From an uncultured beta proteobacterium (lineage in GTDB: Bacteria; Pseudomonadota; Gammaproteobacteria; Burkholderiales; Burkholderiaceae), in NCBI GenBank assembly GCA_903892315.1, contig CAITHY010000178.1, positions 1-16,661 on the forward strand: DNA of 16,661 bases, given 5' to 3'. Position numbers and translations under genes: made by a program. Under the pieces are notes generated by a model. It was not told the DNA's origin. It ran no database searches and saw only the letters and a program-made list of their open reading frames with translations. Below are positions 7,096 to 16,157 of the stretch, piece after piece (position 1 is the stretch's first letter; each line of letters starts with the position of its first letter).

Positions 7096-9768
7096 GTGGC
7101 AACTAAAGCAACTACCAAAAAAAGCACCTCAAAGACTACCGCCGGGGATCACCCTAAGGCGCTCATCATTGCGGAGAAGCCTTCTGTTGCCAATGACATT
7201 GCCAAGGCCTTGGGCGGCTTTACGAAATACGAAGACTATTTTGAGAGCGATGAATTCTTGATCTCTTCCGCAGTTGGCCATTTATTAGAAATTGCTGCCC
7301 CCGAAGAGTTTGACGTAAAGCGTGGCAAATGGTCGTTTGCTAATTTACCAGTGGTCCCTCCTTATTTTGATTTGCGTCCGATTGTAAAAACAGAGTCGCG
7401 CCTCAAGGTTTTACAAAAACTCATTAAGCGCAAAGATGTGACTGCCCTGATTAATGCCTGTGACGCGGGTCGTGAGGGTGAATTAATTTTCCGCCTGATT
7501 GCGCAACACGCAAAGGCATCGCAGTCTATTAAGCGCCTATGGCTGCAATCCATGACTCCAGCCGCCATTCGCGAAGGCTTTACCAATTTACGCAGCGATG
7601 AAGACATGAAGCCTCTTGCTGATGCGGCTCGTTGTCGCTCAGAGGCTGACTGGTTGGTCGGCATCAATGGCACGCGCGCAATGACCGCCTTTAATAGCAA
7701 GAGCGGTGGCTTTTTCTTGACGACTGTAGGTCGCGTGCAGACTCCAACGCTTTCTATTGTGGTGGAGCGAGAAGAACTTATTCGTAAGTTCATCTCTAAA
7801 GATTATTGGGAAGTAAAGGCTGAATTTATCGCTGCTGCTGGCATATACGAGGGTCGCTGGTTTGACCCCAAATTCAAAAAGGATGTTGCTGAGCCCGATG
7901 CACGTGAGAACCGGCTGTGGAGCGAGGCTGCGGCTCAAAGCATTGTGGCAGCATGCCGCGGCAAGAAAGCAAGCGTCACTGAAGAAGCGAAGCCGGCTAC
8001 ACAGCTTGCTCCCCAGTTATTTGATTTAACCAGCTTGCAACGCGAAGCAAACGCGCGCTTTGGCTTCTCTGCAAAAAATACATTGGGGCTTGCACAGGCC
8101 TTATATGAACGTCATAAAGTATTAACTTACCCGCGTACCGACGCAAAAGCGCTTCCTGAAGACTACCTCGATACTGTTAAGCAGACCATGGAGACTCTTG
8201 CTGAGCATTCACAAGACTACCGTGCTTTTGCTAAACAAATTCTAAAGGGCGATCCAAAGGATCCCAAGGCCAAAGCGGGATATGGTTGGGTCAAACCAAA
8301 CAAACGAATTTTTGATAACTCCAAAATTTCTGATCACTTTGCGATCATCCCAACATTAGAAACACCCAAAAATCTAAGCGAGCCTGAAGCTAAGTTATAC
8401 GACTTAGTTGTGCGCCGCTTCTTGGCAGTGTTTTATCCTGCAGCAGAATTCCGCGTTACTACACGCATCACCGAGGTGTCTGGACACCACTTCAAAACCG
8501 AAGGTCGTGTGCTTGTAAACCCAGGCTGGCTAACGGTTTACGGCAAATCCAATCAAGCGGATGATGAACTGGTTGCCGTCCAAGAGGGTGAAGCAGTACA
8601 AAGTGAATCTATTGCGGCTGTGCCATTAAAAACTAAGCCGCCAGCACGCTATACAGAAGCCACTTTGCTCTCCGCAATGGAAAGCGCGGGTAAGTGGGTT
8701 GACGATGATGACATGCGCGAGGCCATGGCTGAAAAGGGATTAGGTACACCAGCAACACGAGCTGCCATCATCGAAGGATTGCTCGCTGAAAAATACATGG
8801 TGCGGGAAGCTCGTGAGCTGATTCCCACTGCAAAAGCATTTCAGTTAATGACTTTGTTGCGCGGTTTAGATGTTGAAGAATTAACTCGCCCCGACCTCAC
8901 TGGCAGCTGGGAGAACAAGCTGTCTCTCATCGAGCAAGGCAAGATGAATCGCGACACTTTCATGCAAGAGATCGCGCAAATGACTCAGCGCATCGTCAAG
9001 CGTGCCAAAGAATACGACAGCGATACTATTCCAGGCGACTACGCCACTATGACCACGCCATGCCCACACTGTAAGGGTCCGGTTAAAGAAAACTATCGTC
9101 GTTTTGCCTGTGAAAAGTGTGGCTTTACCATCAGCAAAACACCCGGTGGTCGTGCATTTGAATATCCTGAAGTTGAAGAGTTGTTACGTGAAAAAACGAT
9201 TGGACCACTGCAAGGCTTCCGCAGCAAAATGGGTCGTCCATTCGCAGCGATTATTAAGTTAAGCGAAATCCCCGAGGACGACAAAGATTATCCAAACGCG
9301 GGCTTCAAGCTTGAGTTTGACTTTGGTAATGCGCAAGATGACGATACTGAAGCCGTTGATTTCACTGGCCGTTTAGCACTAGGTGTTTGTCCAAAATGTT
9401 CTGGTGCAGTATATGAAGATGGCATGCGTTATGTTTGCGAAAACAATACTGGCCCCAATAAATCCTGTGATTTCAAAACAGGAAAAGTAGTGTTGCAACA
9501 AGAAGTGTCACCAGAACAAGTTCAAAAATTGCTGGCAGAGGGCAAGACAGATCTTTTGACCAACTTTAAGTCAAACCGTACGGGGCGTGGCTTTAAGGCC
9601 TATTTAGCCTTAGACTCTGCCGGCAAGATTGGTTTTGAATTTGAGGCTAAAGCCCCTAAAGCCGAAGGAGCTGCTCCTGCAAAGAAACGGGCTGGGGCAA
9701 GCGCGGCGACTAAATCTGCAGCGAAACCGAAGCGCGCAAGCAAAGCAAAGTCATCCTCTAGTAGCTGA
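7096..9768 (+). CDS. topB: DNA topoisomerase III (type IA topoisomerase)
   Basis: This type IA topoisomerase cuts one DNA strand through a tyrosine link and passes another through, acting in decatenation and in relaxing negative supercoils. The 890 residues begin with a Toprim domain: ALIIAEKPSVANDIA, then DAGREGELIFR with the metal-binding acidic cluster from Asp123. The active-site tyrosine lies in LTYPRTD, near residue 345. QTPTL and GTPATRAAIIEGL are further family motifs. Two cysteine clusters follow, CPHCKGPV from about residue 656 and CPKCSGAV from about 765, as in the longer proteobacterial TopB proteins. The last 35 or so residues are Lys/Ala/Ser-rich and probably disordered. The EKPSVA and DAGREGE forms favour topoisomerase III over topoisomerase I. 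The start is GTG at 7096, with only a weak AGG upstream. The 3' end overlaps the convergent oxidoreductase by 169 nt. Confidence 0.93.
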   Translation: MATKATTKKSTSKTTAGDHPKALIIAEKPSVANDIAKALGGFTKYEDYFESDEFLISSAVGHLLEIAAPEEFDVKRGKWSFANLPVVPPYFDLRPIVKTESRLKVLQKLIKRKDVTALINACDAGREGELIFRLIAQHAKASQSIKRLWLQSMTPAAIREGFTNLRSDEDMKPLADAARCRSEADWLVGINGTRAMTAFNSKSGGFFLTTVGRVQTPTLSIVVEREELIRKFISKDYWEVKAEFIAAAGIYEGRWFDPKFKKDVAEPDARENRLWSEAAAQSIVAACRGKKASVTEEAKPATQLAPQLFDLTSLQREANARFGFSAKNTLGLAQALYERHKVLTYPRTDAKALPEDYLDTVKQTMETLAEHSQDYRAFAKQILKGDPKDPKAKAGYGWVKPNKRIFDNSKISDHFAIIPTLETPKNLSEPEAKLYDLVVRRFLAVFYPAAEFRVTTRITEVSGHHFKTEGRVLVNPGWLTVYGKSNQADDELVAVQEGEAVQSESIAAVPLKTKPPARYTEATLLSAMESAGKWVDDDDMREAMAEKGLGTPATRAAIIEGLLAEKYMVREARELIPTAKAFQLMTLLRGLDVEELTRPDLTGSWENKLSLIEQGKMNRDTFMQEIAQMTQRIVKRAKEYDSDTIPGDYATMTTPCPHCKGPVKENYRRFACEKCGFTISKTPGGRAFEYPEVEELLREKTIGPLQGFRSKMGRPFAAIIKLSEIPEDDKDYPNAGFKLEFDFGNAQDDDTEAVDFTGRLALGVCPKCSGAVYEDGMRYVCENNTGPNKSCDFKTGKVVLQQEVSPEQVQKLLAEGKTDLLTNFKSNRTGRGFKAYLALDSAGKIGFEFEAKAPKAEGAAPAKKRAGASAATKSAAKPKRASKAKSSSSS

Positions 9769-10829
9769 GCTGTAATCAGCTTGGCTGCTAGAGCGGACCA
9801 CAAAATTCCTCTCGAACCCAGGGCGGTGGCTAAAAATATTCCTGGGCGCTGAGGAAGTGCGCCGATGATGGGTAGGCGATCTCCAGCAACACACCGAACA
9901 CCAACAAATTCTCCGGTCTTTGTTAATGAACGAAGATCGCCTTCTAAATAATTTACTAAGCTTCTCGCTTGCTCACGATTGAAATCATCACTAGATTCTC
10001 TTGGGGCAAGATCATCCTCGCCCTCATCAAAACTAGAGCCCACAATCCATTGATAGCCGCCATCTTGAAGTGGTTTAGCGGGCAAGCAATAGCCATCTCC
10101 AGAGATGCCAACCCGAGGTAATTTTTTGACCCAAGGGTCGCCTTCCGGCACCTTGAAAATACTGAGCTGTCCGCGTACAGGCCTTAAGGGCATACGAATA
10201 CCGATACTGCTCATGAGGGCTTTGGCCTCCATGGCACAGGCCATCACAACTTGGCTTGCAGTCGCAATCCCATTGTTTGAGGCATCAAATAAATGCCACT
10301 GACTGCCGAGCTTTTCTAAACGCGCGATGCGCGTATTCCACAGACAAGTTAATCGCTGATGTTCTTGTAATAAATCTTTGCTTGTTTCATGCAAATTTAG
10401 GCCGGCACCGCGCGGCAACCAAACGCCGCTTTGCTCAACTCCACAACACTGTTTAGCCTCTTGGACATCCATAGCAATCGCCATATCTTCCCCCAGATCC
10501 AATGCACGAAGATGTTCTCTTATTTCAGCGCGATCAAAAACTCTATCTTTTTTAGTCGGCTGAAATATGCCATGCTGGTGCCACACATTTTTCCAGCGCG
10601 CTTCAGCGAGCAAAAAAGCAATGCGCGTTAAGCGCAATAGGCGCGGGGAGCCCTTACCAATATGAGGATGTGCAATCGCATAAGCATGGCTTGAACAAGC
10701 AGTGGCGGGGGAAGGGGCCGCGTCGATAATGCAGACCGCCTTGCCGCGCTCAAGCAACTCATTTGCAATGGTCGCTCCGCAAATGCCCGCCCCAATCACC
10801 ACTATTTCATGGTGTTGGGGTTTGGTCAT
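9600..10829 (-). CDS. FAD-dependent oxidoreductase resembling the MnmC oxidase domain, stand-alone
   Basis: This DAO-type FAD oxidoreductase has 409 residues. The dinucleotide-binding motif VIGAGICGATIANEL lies at about 11-25. GVRCVAGDRLPIIGALP, from about 309, followed by ATALGSRGILWSALAAKL, closely resembles the C-terminal half of MnmC, which oxidises cmnm5U34 to nm5U34 in tRNA. AYAIAHPHIGKGSPRLLRLT also fits that family. Bifunctional MnmC has about 660 residues with an N-terminal SAM methyltransferase half. That half is absent here, and the region just upstream is pckG. The conserved ending DLVAALAPARF is encoded antisense to the topB tail (9684-9716), and 27 or so extra residues follow it. 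The ATG is at 10827-10829, with no clear ribosome site. The MnmC-like fold is well supported, but the exact substrate is not; a glycine or D-amino-acid oxidase-like role remains possible. Confidence 0.8.
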   Translation of the reverse strand: MTKPQHHEIVVIGAGICGATIANELLERGKAVCIIDAAPSPATACSSHAYAIAHPHIGKGSPRLLRLTRIAFLLAEARWKNVWHQHGIFQPTKKDRVFDRAEIREHLRALDLGEDMAIAMDVQEAKQCCGVEQSGVWLPRGAGLNLHETSKDLLQEHQRLTCLWNTRIARLEKLGSQWHLFDASNNGIATASQVVMACAMEAKALMSSIGIRMPLRPVRGQLSIFKVPEGDPWVKKLPRVGISGDGYCLPAKPLQDGGYQWIVGSSFDEGEDDLAPRESSDDFNREQARSLVNYLEGDLRSLTKTGEFVGVRCVAGDRLPIIGALPQRPGIFLATALGSRGILWSALAAKLITAQLLEDDFALLARFGFAADLVAALAPARFFAGAAPSALGALASNSKPILPAESKAK

Positions 10830-10877
10830 TGAATCAATCTAGATAAAACGCTGGGTATTACTAAAGTCTTGTGTAAC

Positions 10878-12743
10878 TTAAGCATTCAAGCGTTGTTCAA
10901 TCTTAGAGCAGGTCTCTTTCATCTCTTTTGGCAAACGATCGCCAAGGTGCTCGAACAATTCTGTGTGCAGCTTAAGCTCATTCTTCCAATCATCAATTCC
11001 AACGTTGATCGCTTTAGTGAACTTTTCTACGGAATAGTCGAGACCACCCCAATGCATATCGCTGTACTCTGGAGTAATGCCAAACGGGGTTTCTTTACCG
11101 CTTGCTTTACCTTCTGCGCGGCCCAAAATCCAAGAAAGAACGCGCATGTTTTCACCAAAGCCAGGCCATACAAACTTGCCATTCTCATCTTTGCGGAACC
11201 AGTTCACGCAATAGATCTTAGGCAACACTGCGCCTTCCGCTTCGAGCTTCTTACCAATATTGAGCCAATGCTGGAAGTAGTCGCTCATGTTGTAACCAGC
11301 AAATGCAATCATTGCAAATGGATCGCGGCGTACTACGCCAATTTGGCCGGTAATTGCTGCGGTTGTTTCTGAGCCCAATGTTGCAGCCATGTAAACACCC
11401 TCAACCCAATCACGCGCCTCACTAACCAAAGGCACTGTATTTGAACGACGACCGCCAAACAAGAAGGCATCGATAGGAACTCCAGCAGGATCATCCCAAT
11501 TTGGATCGACCGCTGGGTTGTTCGTTGCAGCAACAGTAAAGCGTGAATTTGGATGTGCGGCTTTGCGGCCAGCAGCGCCGTCGGCAGGAGTCCAATCCTT
11601 ACCTTGCCAGTCGATCAAATGTGCTGGTGGAGTTTCTGTTAAACCTTCCCACCAGACATCACCGTCATCAGTCAAGCCCACGTTTGTGAAGATGACGTCT
11701 TGAGTGAGAGAGTCGATGCAGTTTTGGTTTGTTTGGCGATTTGTTCCTGGGGCTACGCCGAAGTAGCCTGACTCTGGGTTAATCGCGAACAAACGGGTTT
11801 TGCCAGTAACAGCATCTTTGCGTGGCTTGATCCAAGCAATGTCATCACCAATGGTGGTTACTTTCCAGCCCTCGAATCCTTTTGGAGGAATCATCATGGA
11901 GAAGTTGGTTTTGCCGCATGCAGACGGGAAGGCAGCTGCGATGTGATATTTCTTACCTTCAGGTGAAGTTACACCGAGGATCAACATATGCTCGGCTAAC
12001 CAACCCTGATCGCGGCCCATATTAGAAGCGATACGCAATGCGAAACATTTTTTACCCAACAATGCATTGCCACCGTAGCCCGAACCGAAAGACCAAATCT
12101 CACGTGTTTCTGGGTAGTGAACAATGTATTTAGTTTTATTGTTTGGCCATGCAACGTCTTTTTCACCGGCAGCCAAAGGCTTGCCAACCGTGTGAATACA
12201 AGGGACAAACTCACCGTCAGCTCCAAGTTGGTCAATCACCGCTTTACCCATACGGGTCATCAACTTCATGTTGATCGCTACATAAGGACTGTCAGACAAC
12301 TCAACGCCAATGTGTGCGATTGGTGAGCCAATTGGGCCCATTGAGAAGGGCACTACATACATAGTTCTACCACGCATACAACCATCAAATAATGGGTTCA
12401 GGGTTGCACGCATTTCGCTTGGCTCTACCCAGTTATTAGTTGGGCCAGCATCTTCTTTCTGTGCTGAGCAGATAAAGGTGCGATCTTCCACACGAGCCAC
12501 ATCCTCTGGATCAGACAAGGCTAAAAAAGAGTTTTTACGCTTAGCCGGGTTGAGGCGCTTAAATACACCGGCACTAACCAACAACTCGCACAATTCGTCG
12601 TATTCGGCTTGTGAGCCGTCACACCAACGAATAGCGTCAGGCTTGGTGAGGGCAGCCACTTCGCCAACCCACTCAATTAAACGCTTGTTTTTTACGTAAG
12701 CTGGCGCATTTACATTCATCTGGCCGCTGTTACTTGAAGTCAT
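10878..12743 (-). CDS. pckG: Phosphoenolpyruvate carboxykinase (GTP)
   Basis: This enzyme converts oxaloacetate and GTP to phosphoenolpyruvate, GDP and CO2, feeding gluconeogenesis from organic acids. Its 621 residues match the GTP-dependent family in length. The P-loop (kinase-1) motif FPSACGKTN carries the reactive Cys near residue 276. Kinase-2, GDDIAWIKP, lies near 298-306. [12 protein letters not shown] and the substrate-side [16 protein letters not shown] are further hallmarks. The ATP-type enzyme differs in these motifs, so the GTP type is clear. The ATG is at 12741-12743, with AGGG six bases upstream. It stands alone between the oxidoreductase (48 nt further on) and mnmE (91 nt before), so it probably has its own promoter, and a 9-nt inverted repeat lies in its leader. 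A gluconeogenic role suits a bacterium living on small organic acids. Confidence 0.97.
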   Translation of the reverse strand: MTSSNSGQMNVNAPAYVKNKRLIEWVGEVAALTKPDAIRWCDGSQAEYDELCELLVSAGVFKRLNPAKRKNSFLALSDPEDVARVEDRTFICSAQKEDAGPTNNWVEPSEMRATLNPLFDGCMRGRTMYVVPFSMGPIGSPIAHIGVELSDSPYVAINMKLMTRMGKAVIDQLGADGEFVPCIHTVGKPLAAGEKDVAWPNNKTKYIVHYPETREIWSFGSGYGGNALLGKKCFALRIASNMGRDQGWLAEHMLILGVTSPEGKKYHIAAAFPSACGKTNFSMMIPPKGFEGWKVTTIGDDIAWIKPRKDAVTGKTRLFAINPESGYFGVAPGTNRQTNQNCIDSLTQDVIFTNVGLTDDGDVWWEGLTETPPAHLIDWQGKDWTPADGAAGRKAAHPNSRFTVAATNNPAVDPNWDDPAGVPIDAFLFGGRRSNTVPLVSEARDWVEGVYMAATLGSETTAAITGQIGVVRRDPFAMIAFAGYNMSDYFQHWLNIGKKLEAEGAVLPKIYCVNWFRKDENGKFVWPGFGENMRVLSWILGRAEGKASGKETPFGITPEYSDMHWGGLDYSVEKFTKAINVGIDDWKNELKLHTELFEHLGDRLPKEMKETCSKIEQRLNA

Positions 12744-12757
12744 ATGTTTCCCTATGA

Positions 12758-12786
12758 AAAATTGAATTTTTTAATCTTTCAATTTT
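12758..12786 (-). promoter_or_regulatory. Inverted repeat in the pckG leader
   Basis: Two perfect 9-nt arms, AAAATTGAA (12758-12766) and TTCAATTTT (12778-12786), are separated by 11 nt, so their centres lie 20 nt apart, about two helical turns. The inner end is 14 nt before the pckG ATG. This geometry suits a dimeric repressor site or an mRNA leader hairpin. The region is very AT-rich, which raises the odds of chance. Confidence 0.4.
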
Positions 12787-12834
12787 AACATTTTGGTCAT
12801 ATTTGCGGCGTTCACCCAACACAGCGCCAACCCT

Positions 12835-14199
12835 TTACTTGCCAATGCAGAATTGGCTGAAAATTTTCCCTAAAAGGTCATCTGGAAGGAGTTTTCCGGT
12901 AATTTCTCCCAAGTGTCTTTGCGCCAAAGAGAGCTCTTCTGCAAACAATTCTAGGGAATTGTTGCCATTTGCTGCGAATTCTTCTGATTTTTTGATATGT
13001 TCAGCAGCACGCTCTATACAGTCCAAATGCCTTCTGCGAGCCAAAATAGTACCCTCCTGGGGCCCAGCCCATCCTACAAGCTCCAAAATCTTCTGCTTTA
13101 GCCCCTCAATTCCCTCGCCAGTTTTGGCGGAAATCAGCAAGGCCCCACTGGATAGCTTTTTTGATGATTCTTCGAGTAAATCAGCCTTATTAACAAGCTC
13201 AAGCACGGCACATTTAGGGGGAAGCTCTCTCAAAATCTGCGTTTTTAGGTCATCCTGCTGGAAGGCAGAATGGGCATCAGTCAAAAAAATCACTAAATCT
13301 GCCAAACGAATGGCGTCCCAGGACCTTTCAATGCCTTTTGCCTCCACAACATCGGTTGTTTCGCGCAGACCGGCTGTATCAATAATATGCATTGGTACAC
13401 CCTCAATGGTGATGCTTTCTTTCACTCGGTCTCGGGTTGTCCCGGCAATAGGGGTAACAATGGCTACCTCTTCGCCAGCTAATCGATTCAACAAAGAGCT
13501 TTTCCCCACATTCGGCGCACCAGCCAAGACCAGCTGAATCCCGTCACGCAAAATTTTTCCCTGCTGGGCTCCAACCCGTAAAGTTTGTAATTTTTCTTTG
13601 ACGGCGGTTAAGCGTTGGCGCGCCTGTGCATTTTCTAAGAACTCAATTTCTTCCTCTGGGAAGTCCAAAGTCGATTCAACCAAAATTCTGAGTTGGGTAA
13701 TTTCCTCAATAAGGTTATTAATGTCGTCAGAAAAGGCGCCCTGCAAAGAGCGTGCTGCGCCGCGAACGGCCGCCTCGCTTTGAGCATCGATTAAATCTGC
13801 AATAGCTTCAGCTTGGGTTAGATCAATCTTGTTGTTGAGATAAGCGCGTAAGGTAAATTCGCCCGGCTCTGCAATCACAAGCCCCTCGTCTTTGCCCAAT
13901 TCAAGACAGCGCTTCATCACCAACTCAAGCAGTTGTGGTCCACCATGACACTGAAGCTCTAAAACATCTTCGCCCGTAAAAGAGGCTGGCCCAACGAAAT
14001 AAATTGCAATGAGCTGATCAATAGCTTGGCCATGCTCATCACAGAGTGTTAATAGGTTTGCTTGTCTTGGAGAAAGATTTTTTTGAAAAAGTGCACTGGT
14101 AATAGCGCTCAAATTCTTTCCGCTAATACGTATCACCCCGACACCCGCCTTGCCGGTCGCGGTTGCGACAGCAATGATGGGCAATTTTCTCGTCATCAT
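12835..14199 (-). CDS. mnmE: tRNA uridine-5-carboxymethylaminomethyl modification GTPase MnmE
   Basis: MnmE works with MnmG to add a carboxymethylaminomethyl or aminomethyl group to U34 of several tRNAs, using GTP, a folate and FAD. The 454 residues equal the E. coli length. The N-terminal folate-binding domain begins with IIAVATATGKAGVGVIRISG. The G domain shows G1 GAPNVGKSS (about 226-234), G2 TPIAGTTRD, G3 DTAGLRET (about 274) and G4 NKAD (about 336). The C-terminus FCIGK carries the conserved Cys at 451. Tandem ATG codons start the frame at 14197 and 14194, and neither has a clear Shine-Dalgarno sequence. It follows yidC by 40 nt, the usual origin-proximal order. Confidence 0.97.
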   Translation of the reverse strand: MMTRKLPIIAVATATGKAGVGVIRISGKNLSAITSALFQKNLSPRQANLLTLCDEHGQAIDQLIAIYFVGPASFTGEDVLELQCHGGPQLLELVMKRCLELGKDEGLVIAEPGEFTLRAYLNNKIDLTQAEAIADLIDAQSEAAVRGAARSLQGAFSDDINNLIEEITQLRILVESTLDFPEEEIEFLENAQARQRLTAVKEKLQTLRVGAQQGKILRDGIQLVLAGAPNVGKSSLLNRLAGEEVAIVTPIAGTTRDRVKESITIEGVPMHIIDTAGLRETTDVVEAKGIERSWDAIRLADLVIFLTDAHSAFQQDDLKTQILRELPPKCAVLELVNKADLLEESSKKLSSGALLISAKTGEGIEGLKQKILELVGWAGPQEGTILARRRHLDCIERAAEHIKKSEEFAANGNNSLELFAEELSLAQRHLGEITGKLLPDDLLGKIFSQFCIGK

Positions 14200-14239
14200 T
14201 GCTGTTTTTTTATTGCAAGCGTGTTATGCCGCGCTCAAA

Positions 14240-15907
14240 TTACTTAGCGGGCTTTTTTCCAAATATCCGATTAATCTGCCACTGCTGCGCAATCGATAGA
14301 ACATTATTGGTAACCCAATATAAAACCAAGCCGGCAGGAAAGAAGAAGAACATGATTGAAAAGACGATCGGCATGTACATCATTACCTTCGCCTGAACTG
14401 GATCTGGAGGGGTTGGGTTTAGCTTAGTTTGTACAAACATTGAGATGGCCATGATGATCGGCAGAATGTAGTACGGGTCAGGAACTGAAAGGTCGTGAAT
14501 CCACAAAACCCATGGTGCACCACGCATCTCAACCGATGACAACAACACCCAATACAAAGAAATAAATACTGGGATCTGAATCACAACCGGCAAACATCCA
14601 CCCAGCGGGTTAATCTTTTCCTTGCGATACATTTCCATCATGGCTTGATTGAGCTTTTGTGGTTCGCCCTTGTACTGCTCCTTCATCGCCGCCAAGCGTG
14701 GCTGCACTTCCTTCATGCGCGCCATCGACTTGTAGCTTGCAGCAGACAAAGGGAAGAAAACCAATTTAATCAAAATGGTTAACAAAATAATGGACCAGCC
14801 CCAATTGCCGGCAATATTGTGAATATGCTCCAACAACCAAAAAATGGGTTTGGCCAAAATGGTTAGATAGCCATAATCTTTAAGCAGCTCAAGACCTGGG
14901 GCTATGGTTTCCAACATGCGCTCTTCTTGTGGGCCAACAAATAACTGGGCATTAGCGGTTAATGTAGTTCCCGCTGGAATTGCGCCCAATTGTGTCTGCA
15001 TTCCAACTCGGTATAGATCGCTATCGATTCTTCCTGAGTAAATGTCTCGCGGCAATTTGTCATCCGGAATCCATGCACTAGCGAAGTAGTGTTGAACCAT
15101 GGCAATCCACCCAGGCTGTCCGGCTGAAATTTGTGGGGGTGCGGTAAATTTATTTTTCTCTATGTCTGTAAATGGGACTTTTTTAAATTTATCCCCATCG
15201 GTATAAATCGCTGGCCCAGTAAAGGTGCTTGCAGAAAAGGCGCCGCCAAAGGGCCCAATTTTTTGCTCCTGGGAGCCGTCTCGCACAATCTCTGTATACA
15301 AGCTCAGCGGGGCACCATTTGCTGTCACCTGAGTAATGCGATGCCCAACATAAACATCATAGCTTTGAGGGTTAAGGAGAAATGTTTTTTCTAGCTTCAC
15401 GCCGTTGCGCTCGGAGGAAAGAACCAAGAATGGTCTGCCAGACCCGTCTTTGCCCGAACGATCAAGCTTAAATGTGCTGGTATGGTTTGGTAAGTCCGCA
15501 TTGCCGACAGCCACCAAGCCTGATCGAGCTACATAAGTATGGGTGGGTGTGTGTTGAAAAATTTCAACTGGTTTTTGGTCAGCGGTTAGTTCTTTTAATA
15601 ATTTCGCACCAACCACGTTTGCGCCAGCAGAGCTAACCTCTAAAGAGAGAAGGTCATTTGCTAAGACAAATTTTTCAGCGTTGTCGCTTGACGCCGCCTT
15701 CGAGCTGGGCGGCTGTGCAGGGGATTGGCCAGCTATTGCTACCGGAGCATCAACCTTAGACGGGACCGCTTTTTCATTTGATGTTGCGACTACGCTTGGA
15801 GACCCGCCAAACAAAGAGGGTTTGCCTTCATGAACCTGCCAATTGTTGTAGAGCATGAGACCCGACATCGAGAATACTGCCCAAAGAATTGTTTTTTTAA
15901 AGTCCAT
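14240..15907 (-). CDS. yidC: Membrane protein insertase YidC
   Basis: YidC inserts and folds inner-membrane proteins, alone or with the Sec translocon. Its 555 residues match the Gram-negative form. There is an N-terminal anchor (TILWAVFSMSGLMLYNNW), a low-complexity Ser/Ala/Pro linker to about residue 75, and a large periplasmic beta domain to about residue 345. The conserved five-helix insertase core follows. Core motifs include NWGWSIILLTILIKLVFFPLS, MARMKEVQPRLAAMKEQY and INPLGGCLPVVIQIPVFISLY, ending with PAGLVLYWVTNNVLSIAQQW and a short basic tail. The ATG at 15905-15907 lies 6 nt after the yidD stop, consistent with co-translation. Confidence 0.97.
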   Translation of the reverse strand: MDFKKTILWAVFSMSGLMLYNNWQVHEGKPSLFGGSPSVVATSNEKAVPSKVDAPVAIAGQSPAQPPSSKAASSDNAEKFVLANDLLSLEVSSAGANVVGAKLLKELTADQKPVEIFQHTPTHTYVARSGLVAVGNADLPNHTSTFKLDRSGKDGSGRPFLVLSSERNGVKLEKTFLLNPQSYDVYVGHRITQVTANGAPLSLYTEIVRDGSQEQKIGPFGGAFSASTFTGPAIYTDGDKFKKVPFTDIEKNKFTAPPQISAGQPGWIAMVQHYFASAWIPDDKLPRDIYSGRIDSDLYRVGMQTQLGAIPAGTTLTANAQLFVGPQEERMLETIAPGLELLKDYGYLTILAKPIFWLLEHIHNIAGNWGWSIILLTILIKLVFFPLSAASYKSMARMKEVQPRLAAMKEQYKGEPQKLNQAMMEMYRKEKINPLGGCLPVVIQIPVFISLYWVLLSSVEMRGAPWVLWIHDLSVPDPYYILPIIMAISMFVQTKLNPTPPDPVQAKVMMYMPIVFSIMFFFFPAGLVLYWVTNNVLSIAQQWQINRIFGKKPAK

Positions 15908-15913
15908 TTACAT

Positions 15914-16156
15914 TCACTTATGTTGGTGTTTTGTATCTTTTACAGCAGGATCATAACCGCCGTGTGACAAAGGGTTGCAACGCAAAATACGCCACGCCGT
16001 TAGTCCAAGGCTTTTAGTAAATCCATAATGACTAAAGCAGTCACATGCATATTGCGAACAGCTAGGCACATACTTGCAACGCATGCCTAAATAGGGGCTT
16101 AGAGCTAGTTGGTATATTTTTACCAACTGCATTGCTGCGTTGTTTAAAGCCCGCAC
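15914..16156 (-). CDS. yidD: Membrane protein insertion efficiency factor YidD
   Basis: YidD is a small inner-face membrane protein that helps YidC-dependent insertion. The 80 residues carry the family signature: YQLALSPYLGMRCKYVPSCSQYACDC, with its paired cysteines and amphipathic start, and ILRCNPLSHGGYDP near the end. The frame starts with GTG at 16154-16156, one base after the rnpA stop, which suggests coupled translation. An internal ATG at 16130-16132 (residue 9) is an alternative start but sits directly before a strong inverted repeat and lacks a ribosome site. Both starts would keep all family motifs. I favour the GTG because of its coupling to rnpA, without certainty. Confidence 0.92.
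   Translation of the reverse strand: MRALNNAAMQLVKIYQLALSPYLGMRCKYVPSCSQYACDCFSHYGFTKSLGLTAWRILRCNPLSHGGYDPAVKDTKHQHK
16107..16128 (-). repeat. Perfect inverted repeat inside the yidD 5' coding region
   Basis: AGTTGGTA (16107-16114) and TACCAACT (16121-16128) are exact complements around a 6-nt loop. The stem can grow by a GC pair on each side across one bulged A. In the mRNA it begins just after the internal ATG of yidD (codon 9), so it may influence start choice or expression within the rnpA-yidD-yidC transcript. Confidence 0.45.
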
Positions 16157-16157
16157 T

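Noticed and set aside
7096..9768. Possibility that this gene is topA (topoisomerase I)
   Set aside because: EKPSVA at the N-terminus, DAGREGELIFR and the TYPRTD active-site context fit topoisomerase III better than topoisomerase I.
10869..11372. Plus-strand open frame of 167 codons opposite the end of pckG
   Set aside because: It lies entirely antisense to conserved PEPCK sequence and has a composition unlike a real protein (Cys/Phe/His-rich), so it is a shadow.
12803..13537. Long plus-strand open frame of 244 codons opposite mnmE
   Set aside because: It is antisense to a clear, full-length MnmE, is Ser-rich with no recognisable family, and has no ribosome site. It is a shadow of the mnmE codons.
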